Below are positions 1-8,021 of a stretch of 64,000 nucleotides of DNA, in pieces. Position 1 is the first letter of the stretch, and each line of letters begins with the position of its first letter. Source of the stretch: JAWLHU01 sp041690255 (GTDB lineage Bacteria > Bacillota > Sulfobacillia > Symbiobacteriales > Symbiobacteriaceae); assembly GCA_041690255.1 (NCBI GenBank), contig JAWLHU010000007.1:248001-312000 (forward strand), read 5' to 3'. The notes under the pieces are model-generated. The model had not been told where the DNA came from. It searched no databases and saw only the letters and a program-made list of their open reading frames with translations. The translations under genes and the position numbers were made by a program.

Positions 1-1
1 T

Positions 2-220
2 CCGCTTGGGGCCCGCATCTTCGCGGTCGCTGACACCTACGATGCCATCACCTCGGACCGTCCGTATCGCAAGGGGAGGGACCACACAGCTGCCATCGAT
101 GAGATTCGCAAAGGGTGCGGGACCCAGTTCGACCCTCTGGTGGTCGATGCCCTCCTCTCCCTCCCGGAGGAGGATCTGAACCGAATCCGAGAGATGACCC
201 TGGAGTCACTCCGCAACTGA
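2..220 (+). CDS. HD-GYP domain protein, C-terminal fragment
   Basis: Only the last 72 codons lie in the window; the gene enters from the left edge and ends at the TGA at 218-220. The reading frame contains the signature of the C-terminal part of HD-GYP domains: RIFAVADTYDAITSDRPYR, followed by a KG.GTQFDP segment and a short acidic tail. HD-GYP proteins are phosphodiesterases that usually degrade cyclic di-GMP. The catalytic HD and GYP residues themselves lie upstream and cannot be seen. A strong hairpin terminator follows 18 bases later, so this is the last gene of its unit. The c-di-GMP-I riboswitch near 40.7 kb shows that this organism uses the same second messenger. Confidence 0.85.
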   Translation, partial: PLGARIFAVADTYDAITSDRPYRKGRDHTAAIDEIRKGCGTQFDPLVVDALLSLPEEDLNRIREMTLESLRN

Positions 221-237
221 CCGCACGGCAGACGGAA

Positions 238-265
238 GCCCCGCCATTGGGATAGATGGCGGGGC
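238..265. terminator. bidirectional intrinsic terminator
   Basis: A perfect 10-bp stem, GCCCCGCCAT (238-247) with ATGGCGGGGC (256-265), has an 8-base loop and is followed by TTGCATT. It lies between the convergent HD-GYP and lipoprotein genes and could stop both. Confidence 0.8.
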
Positions 266-279
266 TTGCATTACCGCTC

Positions 280-831
280 TTACTTTCCTCCGGAACGGAG
301 CGGAAGTACCGCAGAGTTGACCGTCAATCCACCGGGGTACTGGACCTCAGCCCAGAATGCCCTCATGTTGCCAAAGGGAAGGGTCCCCTTCCACGACCAG
401 CCGTCCTTCCCGTTGGTGTCCTCACCGAGCAGGTTGGGCTTGTACGATTCGTTGCCGTCGGCCCAGTAGAACGTGACCTTGGTGGCGGCGGTGTGCCCGG
501 TCAGGGTGTAGGTATGTTCCCCATCCACAATCAGCCAGCCGCTCTCGTTGGGGACGGCCGGCGAAATCTCGAAGTCGGTCATCTCCTGGTGGATCAGCCT
601 GGTCTCCAGAGCCTTCGTCAGATCCTCGGCTTGACGTTTCTCATCGGCAGTCTTGAGGGTGGCCTGGTCAAGTTGGGCCTTCAGGTCCTTGTTCTGGCTC
701 TCCAGTTGGGTTACCTGCTCTTGCAGGGCGGTCACTTCACTGCGCAGGTTCTCCTTCTCCTTATCCTTGCTGCAGCCCGTGAAGACCACCAGGGCCGCAA
801 TCAATAGCGTCACCGTTAGTGTGCGCTTCAT
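280..831 (-). CDS. secreted coiled-coil lipoprotein, unknown function
   Basis: The protein is 183 residues long. The ATG at 831 is chosen because AAAGGAG lies seven bases upstream and the first 20 residues form a lipoprotein signal: a basic start, a hydrophobic stretch and lipobox FTGC with Cys20. A longer open frame back to 1026 has no ribosome site. Residues about 25-80 are charged and heptad-rich (predicted coiled coil). Residues 90-183 look like a compact beta domain with many Trp and Tyr (DGEHTYTLTGHT, GWSWKGTLPFGN). It should be anchored on the outer face of the membrane. No family is recognised. It is monocistronic, convergent with the HD-GYP gene and divergent from the M23 gene. Confidence 0.8.
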   Translation of the reverse strand: MKRTLTVTLLIAALVVFTGCSKDKEKENLRSEVTALQEQVTQLESQNKDLKAQLDQATLKTADEKRQAEDLTKALETRLIHQEMTDFEISPAVPNESGWLIVDGEHTYTLTGHTAATKVTFYWADGNESYKPNLLGEDTNGKDGWSWKGTLPFGNMRAFWAEVQYPGGLTVNSAVLPLRSGGK

Positions 832-992
832 TAGCACGTCTCCTTTGTGGATCAGGTCAGACGACTTGCCTGCCACCCTGTATAACGGGGAAGTTCGACA
901 AAGGTTGCGCTGAACCTGTCGAATTTGCGCATCTGCACGGGTGAGGCATGAATCCGGGGGCCCGTCCATAGACTGGGGCGGGAGGGGATTCC

Positions 993-1895
993 ATGTCCAG
1001 GCGTGGGGCCAGGGAGGCGATCGCACAGCGATGGGAAGGGGCGTGGGGAGGCGTTCGATCAGCCTTTGAGCGGTTTCGAGAGAGCCGCCTCTACGTGCAG
1101 ACAGTCTGCACCGCCGTGCTGGTGGGTGCCGGTTGGCTGATCCATCTGCTGCCCTATGGCCCGCTAGCCCGTGTGGATGCAGCCCTTCGAGAGATGGTCA
1201 GCCGTGATTACGACTTCGTCGGCCGGTGGCATGTCGCCAGGGACTGGGCAGGCGAGCGGGGAGGATGGATCGCCGCGGCTGGAGGCCTGTGGAATGATGG
1301 GCGGGGCCTGCTACAGGACTGGATTGGAATCCCGCCATTGGGCGAAGTGGCAACAGCCGCACAGGAGGCCGACCAGCGTAGCCCCGGGCAGACGGTAACG
1401 CCGTCCGATTCATTCGCAACCAACTTAGGCGGCATGGACGACGGCCTCGGTACCGAGAAGGTCCAGGTCGGCCTATCGGGGGCTCCGGCGGCTCCCGTCC
1501 TCCCGGTTGACGGTGCCGTTCACTGGGGATACGGCTGGCTCCCCCAGGAGGTGGGGGAGGAGTTTCACGAGGGGATGGACTTCCTCACCAGCGCAGGCAG
1601 TGCTGTCTCGGCTGTGCAGGAGGGGACGGTTGTCTCGGTCCGGGCTGACCCTGGACTGGGCGGCCTGATTGAGATCCGTCACGGCGACCTGATCGCCGTC
1701 TACGCGCAGGTTGAGGCGATCAGGGTGAGCGCTGGCGAGAGTGTGAGCCGCGGGCAGGTGATCGCTGCCGTGGCCCGCCCCAAGGGGAGCGAGGGCTCGC
1801 AGCCACCGCATCTGCATTTCGAGATCCGGCCGGTAGCCACCGGGGAGCCGGTTGACCCGGCGGCTTACCTGGGCCTGGGAGGGAGACGACTCTGA
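993..1895 (+). CDS. spoIVFA: SpoIVFA-like M23 peptidase-family membrane protein
   Basis: 300 residues. A single membrane segment at about 33-55 is followed by a linker and a C-terminal M23/LytM domain (about 170-295). The zinc-ligand pattern is intact: HEGMD (H192, D196) and HLH (H273, H275), so unlike many SpoIVFA proteins it could be catalytically active. In Bacillus, SpoIVFA sits in the outer forespore membrane and holds the protease SpoIVFB inactive until it is cleaved. The assignment rests on the domain order and on the next gene, which encodes the SpoIVFB-type protease two bases downstream. A plain M23 endopeptidase is the alternative. The pair lies in the usual neighbourhood, upstream of rng and rplU. 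Confidence 0.8.
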   Translation: MSRRGAREAIAQRWEGAWGGVRSAFERFRESRLYVQTVCTAVLVGAGWLIHLLPYGPLARVDAALREMVSRDYDFVGRWHVARDWAGERGGWIAAAGGLWNDGRGLLQDWIGIPPLGEVATAAQEADQRSPGQTVTPSDSFATNLGGMDDGLGTEKVQVGLSGAPAAPVLPVDGAVHWGYGWLPQEVGEEFHEGMDFLTSAGSAVSAVQEGTVVSVRADPGLGGLIEIRHGDLIAVYAQVEAIRVSAGESVSRGQVIAAVARPKGSEGSQPPHLHFEIRPVATGEPVDPAAYLGLGGRRL

Positions 1896-1897
1896 GG

Positions 1898-2770
1898 GTG
1901 GGCCGCATTGCCGGCATGCGGGTCGAGGTGCACTGGTTCTTCGGAATCATCCTTCTGGGGGCCTCACTGACCGGGTACTTCCTGGAGGCCGTGATCCTGC
2001 TGGGTTCGCTCATTGCCCACGAACTGGCTCACCTCCTGGTGGCCTGGGTCCTTGGCCTGGGCGTGGAGGAACTGGTCATAACGCCCTTCGGAGGGATGGC
2101 TCGGCTGGACTCCACCCTCGAGACCGATCCGCAGGCAGAGACGTCGGTGGCGCTGGCAGGACCGTTTCAGTCCTTCTTTCTCGCTGGTCTGGCCGGCTTT
2201 CTCATGGGGGGCGAACTCTGGGATCAGGCTCACGTGCGCTTCTTCTTTGAGGTGAATGCCAACCTGGCCTTCTTTAACCTGATTCCGGCCCTCCCGCTGG
2301 ATGGGGGCCGAGCCCTGCGAGGCTTATTGGCCCAACGCTATGGCTACCGCCGGGTCACCCGTTGGATGTCCTGGCTTGGCCGCGTGTGCGGCACCGCCAT
2401 GGTGGTCACCGCCCTCGTTGTCCTGCTGGAGACGGGGAGCTTTTACGCCACGCCGCTGGTCGGTGGGCTCTTTCTGGCTCTGGGAGCCGGGCAGGAGGTG
2501 GACGAAGCGGTGTATCGCTCGTACCGGCAGTTCCTGCAGAAGCGAGAGCGCCTGGCCCGCCGGCGGGTGATGGACGGCGCCCAACTGGTTGTCGTCGAGG
2601 GGACCCGGGTGGTCGAGGTGCTGGAGCACATGGCCAGCCGCCGCTACCACCTCGTGTTAGTGGTCGACCCCGCCCTCCGCCCGGTTGGTACGCTCCACGA
2701 GGCTGAGATCATGGACGCATTCGCCGAACTGGGACCCCAGGCCACTGTGGACCAGGTCCTGGACCGTTGA
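1898..2770 (+). CDS. spoIVFB: SpoIVFB-type site-2 protease (M50) with C-terminal CBS-like region
   Basis: 290 residues with a GTG start two bases after the spoIVFA stop, so the two are co-translated. It is a polytopic membrane metalloprotease: HELAH (residues 41-45) binds zinc, and NLIPALPLDGG (127-137) supplies the third ligand Asp135. The C-terminal 80 residues (VVVEGTRVVEVLEHMASRRYH, then LVLVVDPALRPVGTLHE) resemble a CBS domain, as in SpoIVFB. In Bacillus the enzyme cleaves pro-sigma-K inside the mother-cell membrane during sporulation. The function is inferred from family and gene context. A hairpin terminator follows directly. Confidence 0.9.
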   Translation: MGRIAGMRVEVHWFFGIILLGASLTGYFLEAVILLGSLIAHELAHLLVAWVLGLGVEELVITPFGGMARLDSTLETDPQAETSVALAGPFQSFFLAGLAGFLMGGELWDQAHVRFFFEVNANLAFFNLIPALPLDGGRALRGLLAQRYGYRRVTRWMSWLGRVCGTAMVVTALVVLLETGSFYATPLVGGLFLALGAGQEVDEAVYRSYRQFLQKRERLARRRVMDGAQLVVVEGTRVVEVLEHMASRRYHLVLVVDPALRPVGTLHEAEIMDAFAELGPQATVDQVLDR

Positions 2771-2801
2771 GTCCCAGGGCAAGCCCAGCGCCCCGCAGCA
2801 A

Positions 2802-2837
2802 AGCCCGCACGGCCAGAGCCTGTGCGGGCTTCCTCTT
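2802..2837 (+). terminator. terminator after spoIVFB
   Basis: Stem AGCCCGCAC (2802-2810) pairs with GTGCGGGCT (2822-2830), followed by TCCTCTT. It overlaps the 3-prime end of the opposing gene. Confidence 0.7.
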
Positions 2838-3309
2838 ACTTGCCTATGCGGGCATCGACCAGGAGATCCCCTGTGGCGCTCCACGTCATGCGCAGGAGAA
2901 TACCGTCCTTGCCAGTGGTCATCCACATGTGGTAGGAGCCGCTCCGGTAGAGAAAGGCCGGGCTCTCAAAGCCGGCGACATCATCTTCTTCGCCGATTAG
3001 CTGCCAACCTACATCTACCAGTTCTTTGTCGTAGAAGGAGCGGGCCTGCTCATAGGTCGCCTGGGAGGGCTGCAGCCGCTCGAAGATAATCCGATCGCTC
3101 GACGCCTCCTTCACCGGGTCGGGCGCCGTGGAGCCCGGGTAGTCGGGAATGCGGTACCAGTGACCGGACATCTCCTCCACCAGCAGATCGACCTGCGACT
3201 GGGTGATCGAGCCCGGATCCACCCGTGACAGCTCACGGTAGAGAAAGACACCGGCCAACAGCAGAATCAGGAGCGCCCACTGGCCCTTCTGCTTGCGCAG
3301 GAACTCCAC
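2836..3309 (-). CDS. membrane-anchored hypothetical protein
   Basis: 157 residues from the GTG at 3309; a GTG at 3318 is also possible, but GAGAGGTGG is better spaced from 3309. After KQKG a hydrophobic segment (WALLILLLAGVFLYREL) anchors the protein, and the remaining 130 residues should lie outside the cytoplasm. The soluble part contains YRIPDYPGSTAPDPVKEA and ...QARSFYDKELVDVGWQLI, a pattern seen in small domains of unknown function in secreted proteins. No catalytic residues stand out. It is transcribed convergently with spoIVFB and divergently from the radical SAM gene. Confidence 0.75.
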   Translation of the reverse strand: MEFLRKQKGQWALLILLLAGVFLYRELSRVDPGSITQSQVDLLVEEMSGHWYRIPDYPGSTAPDPVKEASSDRIIFERLQPSQATYEQARSFYDKELVDVGWQLIGEEDDVAGFESPAFLYRSGSYHMWMTTGKDGILLRMTWSATGDLLVDARIGK

Positions 3310-3359
3310 GCTTACCACCTCTCGAAACCATTCGCATTTCGAAGGGCAAACTCCTCCGG

Positions 3360-3388
3360 TTTACTTGTGAGCAACTTTCACGTAACAT
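3360..3388 (+). promoter_or_regulatory. promoter for the radical SAM operon
   Basis: TTTACT (3360-3365), a 17-base spacer and TAACAT (3383-3388), 40 bases before the ATG at 3428. The hexamers are fair matches to the vegetative consensus. Confidence 0.5.
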
Positions 3389-3427
3389 CAGGAAGTGATC
3401 AGGATACCTGCATGGAGGGATGGGGAG

Positions 3428-5338
3428 ATGAGCGGGACCTTGCGCGGGAAGATTGAGCAGATCCTCCCTCAGGTCTCCAAGCCGGCCCGGTACACGGGCG
3501 GCGAGTGGAACGCCGTGGTGAAGGATCATTCAGGCGTTGATCTGAAGGTCGCCTGGACCTTTCCCGATAGCTATGAGGTGGGCATGAGCCATTTGGGCTC
3601 ACTGATTATGTACCACCAGATTAACCAGCGGACCGATGCGCTCTGCGAGCGCTCCTACGCGCCCTGGCCAGACATGGAGCAGAAGATGCGGAATGAGGGG
3701 ATTCCGCTCTTCACCCTGGAAAGCTGGACGCCGGTTACCGATTTCGACCTGTTGGCCTTTCCCCTGCTCTACGAACTGACCTACACGAACGTATTCACGT
3801 GTCTGGACCTGGCGGGGGTTCCGATCTTCGCGAAGGATCGGACGGAGGCCCATCCGCTGGTGATCGCCGGCGGACCGTGCGTCTTCAACTGTGAGCCTCT
3901 GGCCCCCTTCCTGGATGTCGCTGTGCTGGGTGATGGTGAGCATGTGATCCATGAGATCCTGGATCTCTACAAGGCCTGGAAGGCCGAGGGGAAGCAGAAC
4001 CGGCGGGAGCTGCTCCGGCGGATGGCACAGATCACCGGCTGCTACGTGCCTGCCTTTTACGAGGTCGACTATCATGATGACGGGACGATCAAGGGCTATC
4101 GCACCACCGATCCGACCGTGCCGAAGATTGTCGAACGGGCCACCGTCAGGGATCTGGATGACGTGGACTACCCGACCAGACCGATCGTACCGAACATGGA
4201 TATCGTCTTTGACCGGGCGCAGGTGGAGGTCTTCCGGGGTTGCACCCGCGGCTGCCGCTTCTGCCACGCCGGCATGGTGACCCGCCCGGTGCGGGAGCGC
4301 TCGCCGGAGAAGGTACAGGCCCTCTCCCGGGAGATCGTCAAGAATACGGGTTACAACGAACTGAGCCTGGTCTCACTCTCGACTGCCGACTACACGGACA
4401 TCCAGAACACGGTCAATATCCTCTCCACGGAGATGCAGTGCACCGGGGTGAATGTCTCCCTGCCATCGACCCGAGTGGATGCGTTCTCCGTTGGCCTGGC
4501 CGATGCGGTCAACAAGGTCCGCAAAGGGTCGATCACCCTGGCGCCCGAGGGGGGCTCGGCCCGAATACGACGGGTGATCAACAAGACCGTCTCCGATCGG
4601 GACATCCGTGACGCCTTCCGGGCCGCCTTTGAGTCGGGATATCGTTCCGTCAAGCTGTACTTCATTATGGGCCTGCCCAGCGAGACCGATGAAGACCTGG
4701 CCGCGATCGCCGAGAAGGGCCACTGGGCGCTGCAGATCGCCGAGGAGGTCCTGGGGCGCCAGGAGGCACGGAATGTCCGGGTGACGATCTCCGTCTCCGT
4801 TTTCGTCCCCAAGGCGCACACCCCGTTCCAGTTCGAGGGGCAGCCGACCCACGCCGAGATCCGCCGCCGTCAGCAGTACATTAAGCGATTCCTGAAGGAT
4901 CGGCGGATTGAGTACAAGTACCATGAGTCGGATTCCAGCCATATCGAGGTGATGCTCTCGGTGGGCGACCGCCGCTCCTCTGCCGCCCTCCTGAGGGCTT
5001 GGCAGATGGGGGCCCGCTTCGACGGTTGGACGGAGCACTTCAACTACAAGCGCTGGCTGCAAGCCTGCGAGGAGGTCGGGCTCGACCTGAGCTGGTATGC
5101 CCACCGCAAGAAGGGCTATGGCGAGGTCTTCGCCTGGGATCATCTCTTCGCCGGGGTCACCCGCGAGTGGCTGATCGATGACCACAAGCGGGCCATGGCG
5201 GAGGTGGAGGTCGACGACTGCCGCTGGGAGAACTGCGACGTCTGCGGCGCCTGCATGCAGTTCGGCGTGCTTCCGCTGCTGAAGCCAGCCGGCCCGGCGG
5301 CCTTTGTGAGGGAGGATGACCTTGAAGTTACGGGTTAG
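3428..5338 (+). CDS. B12-binding-type radical SAM protein (TIGR03960 family)
   Basis: 636 residues. The ATG at 3428 is chosen because GGAGGGATGGGGAG precedes it. The N-terminal part resembles a cobalamin-binding/Rossmann domain without an obvious DxHxxG motif. The radical SAM core starts at about residue 270 with CTRGCRFC (C272, C276, C279), which binds the 4Fe-4S cluster. A C-terminal Cys-rich tail (CRWENCDVCGAC) is typical of the family. The next gene, a DUF2344 protein, overlaps its end by 23 bases; the two are fused or adjacent in many Firmicutes, normally just upstream of RNase G and rplU as here. The substrate is unknown; a tRNA or ribosome modification role has only been suggested from neighbours. 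Confidence 0.9.
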   Translation: MSGTLRGKIEQILPQVSKPARYTGGEWNAVVKDHSGVDLKVAWTFPDSYEVGMSHLGSLIMYHQINQRTDALCERSYAPWPDMEQKMRNEGIPLFTLESWTPVTDFDLLAFPLLYELTYTNVFTCLDLAGVPIFAKDRTEAHPLVIAGGPCVFNCEPLAPFLDVAVLGDGEHVIHEILDLYKAWKAEGKQNRRELLRRMAQITGCYVPAFYEVDYHDDGTIKGYRTTDPTVPKIVERATVRDLDDVDYPTRPIVPNMDIVFDRAQVEVFRGCTRGCRFCHAGMVTRPVRERSPEKVQALSREIVKNTGYNELSLVSLSTADYTDIQNTVNILSTEMQCTGVNVSLPSTRVDAFSVGLADAVNKVRKGSITLAPEGGSARIRRVINKTVSDRDIRDAFRAAFESGYRSVKLYFIMGLPSETDEDLAAIAEKGHWALQIAEEVLGRQEARNVRVTISVSVFVPKAHTPFQFEGQPTHAEIRRRQQYIKRFLKDRRIEYKYHESDSSHIEVMLSVGDRRSSAALLRAWQMGARFDGWTEHFNYKRWLQACEEVGLDLSWYAHRKKGYGEVFAWDHLFAGVTREWLIDDHKRAMAEVEVDDCRWENCDVCGACMQFGVLPLLKPAGPAAFVREDDLEVTG

Positions 5339-6005
5339 AATGGCAAAGACCGATATGGCGCGTTTCTTTTCGCACCTGGATCTGCAGCGCACCCTGGAGC
5401 GGGTAATCCGCCGGGCTGGCCTGCCGATCGCCTTCACCCAGGGCTTCAATCCCCACATGAAGATCAGTTATGCCTCCGCCCTGGCCACCGGCACGAGCAG
5501 CGAAGGCGAGTTTGTCGATGTCGAGTTGACGGAAGAACTCGCACCGAATACCTTCCTCGATGCCGTCAACGCCGTCTCTCCCGCCGGTCTGCGCGTGCTG
5601 GAGGCCCGGGTGCTGCCCGGTGCGAAGGGCGACTCGCTCACCTCGCTGCTGACGGCTGCAGAATACCGCCTCACCCTGGCGGATGGCGATCTGACACATC
5701 TTCCCGCTGCGGTGGATGCGTTCCTGGCAGCCCCCGTCGTAACGGTGACCAAGGAGGGGAAGACGGGGCCCCGGCAGGTGGATATCCGTCCCCAGGCCTA
5801 CGCCCTGGAGGTGACCGGTCCCGCCGAACTGCGGGCCGTCGTCCAGACCGGGCCGCAAGGGAACCTGAGGCCGGACGACCTGGTCAGCGGCCTCAAGGCC
5901 GTGGCTCCTGCCCTGGGCGAGGTCACCCTGGCGCAGGCCCACCGGTTGATGCTCTACCGGCGGGACCCGGAGAGCGGGGCTCTGCTCGAGCCCTGGGACC
6001 TGTAA
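5316..6005 (+). CDS. DUF2344 / TIGR03936 radical SAM partner protein
   Basis: 229 residues, overlapping the radical SAM gene by 23 bases with its own GGGAGG site, so translation is coupled. The start KLRVRMAKTDMARFFSHLDL and the motif GFNPHMKISYASAL are characteristic of DUF2344, which is a separate subunit or the C-terminal domain of TIGR03960-type radical SAM proteins. It probably works in the same complex. No function has been shown for the family as far as I know. A terminator follows. Confidence 0.9.
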   Translation: MTLKLRVRMAKTDMARFFSHLDLQRTLERVIRRAGLPIAFTQGFNPHMKISYASALATGTSSEGEFVDVELTEELAPNTFLDAVNAVSPAGLRVLEARVLPGAKGDSLTSLLTAAEYRLTLADGDLTHLPAAVDAFLAAPVVTVTKEGKTGPRQVDIRPQAYALEVTGPAELRAVVQTGPQGNLRPDDLVSGLKAVAPALGEVTLAQAHRLMLYRRDPESGALLEPWDL

Positions 6006-6011
6006 TACGAA

Positions 6012-6043
6012 AAGGCACCATCCACCGCGGATGGTGCCTTCTT
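6012..6043. terminator. bidirectional terminator
   Basis: A 12-bp stem AAGGCACCATCC (6012-6023) pairs with GGATGGTGCCTT (6029-6040), with a five-base loop and flanking T/A runs on both strands, between convergent genes. Confidence 0.85.
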
Positions 6044-6556
6044 TCAGGCATAGCGCTCTAGATCGTAGCCGTAGGCGATCTCGGTCAACGGGACGCCGCC
6101 AAACTCCTCGGTCTTGGTCCGTAGCGCCACTCCGCCCATGTGCTCGTAGAACCGTACCGTCGGGTTGGTCTCCAGCACCCAGAGCAGCATGCGCCGGTAG
6201 CCCTGGGCCCGCATACGACGGGCGCCTTCGGTGAAGAGCTTCCGCCCGATCCCCTTGCCCTGCTGCTCCTGCAGGAGGTAGATAGCGAACAGCTCAGCGG
6301 GATACCCCGGATCACCCTCCCGCTCCGCACCGCAGGAGACGAAGCCCACGATCTGGCCCGCCTCTTCGGCCACCAGGAGGATCCCCGGGGGCTTCATGAG
6401 ACTCATTGCCTTCCGCCAGAAAGCGGTCCGCTGCTTGACCGAGAGGCCGTCCAGCACATGGTCGGGCATGAGGCCCTTGTAGGTCGTTCTCCAACTGTTC
6501 ACATGGACATAGGCGATACCGGCAGCATCCACCGGTTGTGCGTCGCGGATTACCAC
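6044..6556 (-). CDS. GNAT-family N-acetyltransferase
   Basis: 170 residues from the GTG at 6556, which has AGGAGG ten bases upstream and overlaps the stop of the preceding protease gene by seven bases. An in-frame upstream extension exists but lies inside the other gene. The acetyl-CoA loop motif QQGKGIG (about 98-104) and the preceding strand ELFAIYLL identify the GNAT fold. The C-terminal FYEHMGG segment is also typical. The substrate is unknown; the N-terminal IRDAQPVDAAGIAYVHVNSW resembles RimI/YhbS-like acetyltransferases acting on small molecules or protein N-termini. Co-transcribed with the upstream SDH-type protease. Confidence 0.85.
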   Translation of the reverse strand: MVIRDAQPVDAAGIAYVHVNSWRTTYKGLMPDHVLDGLSVKQRTAFWRKAMSLMKPPGILLVAEEAGQIVGFVSCGAEREGDPGYPAELFAIYLLQEQQGKGIGRKLFTEGARRMRAQGYRRMLLWVLETNPTVRFYEHMGGVALRTKTEEFGGVPLTEIAYGYDLERYA

Positions 6557-7449
6557 GGTAGATTGGCCTCCTGCGTCTTCTTCTGCTTTTTGCCGGGCAC
6601 CCACTGGACCGGTCGGAACCTGGCGCCGCTGGGGAAGGCCTCCAGCAGCTCATACGCTTCCTCTGGCACATCGGTCGAGACCGTCAGGCCCATGCTGCGC
6701 AGCGCCTCACAGTTCAACGGGTAGCCGTGGGTCCAGCGCCCTTGGGTCAGGGTTCGGGCGATCTCCCGGGCCTTCTCTGCCCCCATCCGATCCACGGTGA
6801 TTTCGAAGATGTGATCCTCCATCTCCCGAAGGATCTTTTCCGCCTGGTCGGCCATGATCCAGGTCTCATCGTCGATCTCGTCCTTCGACTTTTCCCGCAC
6901 GACTCGGAGGACAGAGGCCATGGCCACCTGCCCCTTGAAGCTGACGTTCTGAGGGTCGACTGGCCCGAGCACCGCGTTCTTGTCCATGATGATCTCACCG
7001 GCGGCGAGCGAGAGGAAGGTACCGCCGGACATGGCCCAGTGCGGCACGATCACCCGGACCGGTGCCGGATGGTTCTTCAGTGCCCGCCCGATCTGTACCG
7101 CGGAAAGGATCATGCCGCCCGGTGTATGCATGACCAGGTCGATTGGCTTCTCCGCCGGCGTCTCACGGATGATCTTGAGCATCTTCTCGGCCTCGAAGGG
7201 TCCGATTGAGCCACCCCCTCGGATAAGGGAGAGGGGTCCGTCTCCCCGGTGGATCATGGCAATCACCCGAGAGCCCCGCTTCTCCTCCAGCGAGCGGATC
7301 AAACGCCGGCGCCTGCGGGCCGTACCTGCTCGCCCCAGACTCACAAGGAACAGGAGCAGCCCCAAGAGAAGAAGCCAGGGCAGCCACCGAACCAGGTGAA
7401 CCAGTGCGGACCAGAACGAGTCTCGCAGCATTTCAACTAGCAAGAACAC
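6550..7449 (-). CDS. SDH-family Clp-fold serine protease (SppA-like), membrane anchored
   Basis: 299 residues. A hydrophobic segment at about 20-42 anchors it, with a basic stretch (ARRRRRL) after it. The body has the ClpP/SppA crotonase-like fold: oxyanion motif HTPGG, nucleophile motif AMSGGT, and a GPVDPQ segment. These features are typical of the serine dehydrogenase proteinase (PF01972) family, which is often near membrane quality-control genes. The start is uncertain: GTG at 7449 sits too close to AGGGGGTGA, while TTG at 7443 is better spaced and ATG at 7431 is the first ATG. The role is inferred as degradation of membrane or signal peptides. Confidence 0.85.
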   Translation of the reverse strand: MFLLVEMLRDSFWSALVHLVRWLPWLLLLGLLLFLVSLGRAGTARRRRRLIRSLEEKRGSRVIAMIHRGDGPLSLIRGGGSIGPFEAEKMLKIIRETPAEKPIDLVMHTPGGMILSAVQIGRALKNHPAPVRVIVPHWAMSGGTFLSLAAGEIIMDKNAVLGPVDPQNVSFKGQVAMASVLRVVREKSKDEIDDETWIMADQAEKILREMEDHIFEITVDRMGAEKAREIARTLTQGRWTHGYPLNCEALRSMGLTVSTDVPEEAYELLEAFPSGARFRPVQWVPGKKQKKTQEANLPW

Positions 7450-7592
7450 TCACCCCCTGAAGATCTGCATTCGGTGGATCAAAACCCGCCTCCTCCTTGA
7501 AGGATTGCCCATGTGAGTCGACGTCGAACCAAATGTGCACCGTGAGGCATCCTATCAGTAAGCGTCATGCGTGCGAAAGGAGAGCATATCCC

Positions 7593-7985
7593 ATGGAAGA
7601 GCGCGAACAGCTTGAGAAAATGGATCTGCTGCGGACCCGGTTCAACGTCTCCTACGCCCGGGCGCGGGAAGTCCTCGAGGCCAACGGCTGGGACGCCGTA
7701 AGTGCCACGATCCAGTTGGAGCAGGAGAGCAAGACCCAGTACGGGGGCTTCACCGAGGAGCTGAAGGTGACCGGTGCCGACCTGGTGGAGACGCTGAAGC
7801 GGCTCCTGCACGAAGGGAACATCAACCGGATTATCGTTCGGGATCAGAAGGGTGTAGAGATCCTGAACCTGCCGGTCAACGGCGTCCTCGTCTTCACCCT
7901 GCTTCTGCCGATCCTGACTGCCCTCGGCGCGGTGGTGGCGGTTGCCATGGACTATACGGTTGTGGTGGAGCGAACCGGCATGTAA
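7593..7985 (+). CDS. UBA-like plus DUF4342 membrane protein
   Basis: 130 residues. ATG at 7593 follows AAAGGAG with ten bases between; the longer frame from 7497 lacks a site. Residues 1-45 form a UBA/TS-N-like three-helix unit (VSYARAREVLEANGWDAVSA). Residues about 65-120 match DUF4342: LVETLKRLLHEGNINRIIV, then a beta strand and a hydrophobic, probably membrane-inserted stretch (VLVFTLLLPILTALGAVVAVAM). Function unknown. It stands alone between two terminators, divergent from the protease gene. Confidence 0.8.
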   Translation: MEEREQLEKMDLLRTRFNVSYARAREVLEANGWDAVSATIQLEQESKTQYGGFTEELKVTGADLVETLKRLLHEGNINRIIVRDQKGVEILNLPVNGVLVFTLLLPILTALGAVVAVAMDYTVVVERTGM

Positions 7986-7992
7986 ACAGAGC

Positions 7993-8019
7993 GACCCCCG
8001 GCCTTACCGGGGGTCTTTT
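7993..8019 (+). terminator. terminator after DUF4342 gene
   Basis: GACCCCCGG (7993-8001) pairs with CCGGGGGTC (8007-8015), then TTTT. Convergent genes flank it. Confidence 0.85.
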
Positions 8020-8021
8020 GC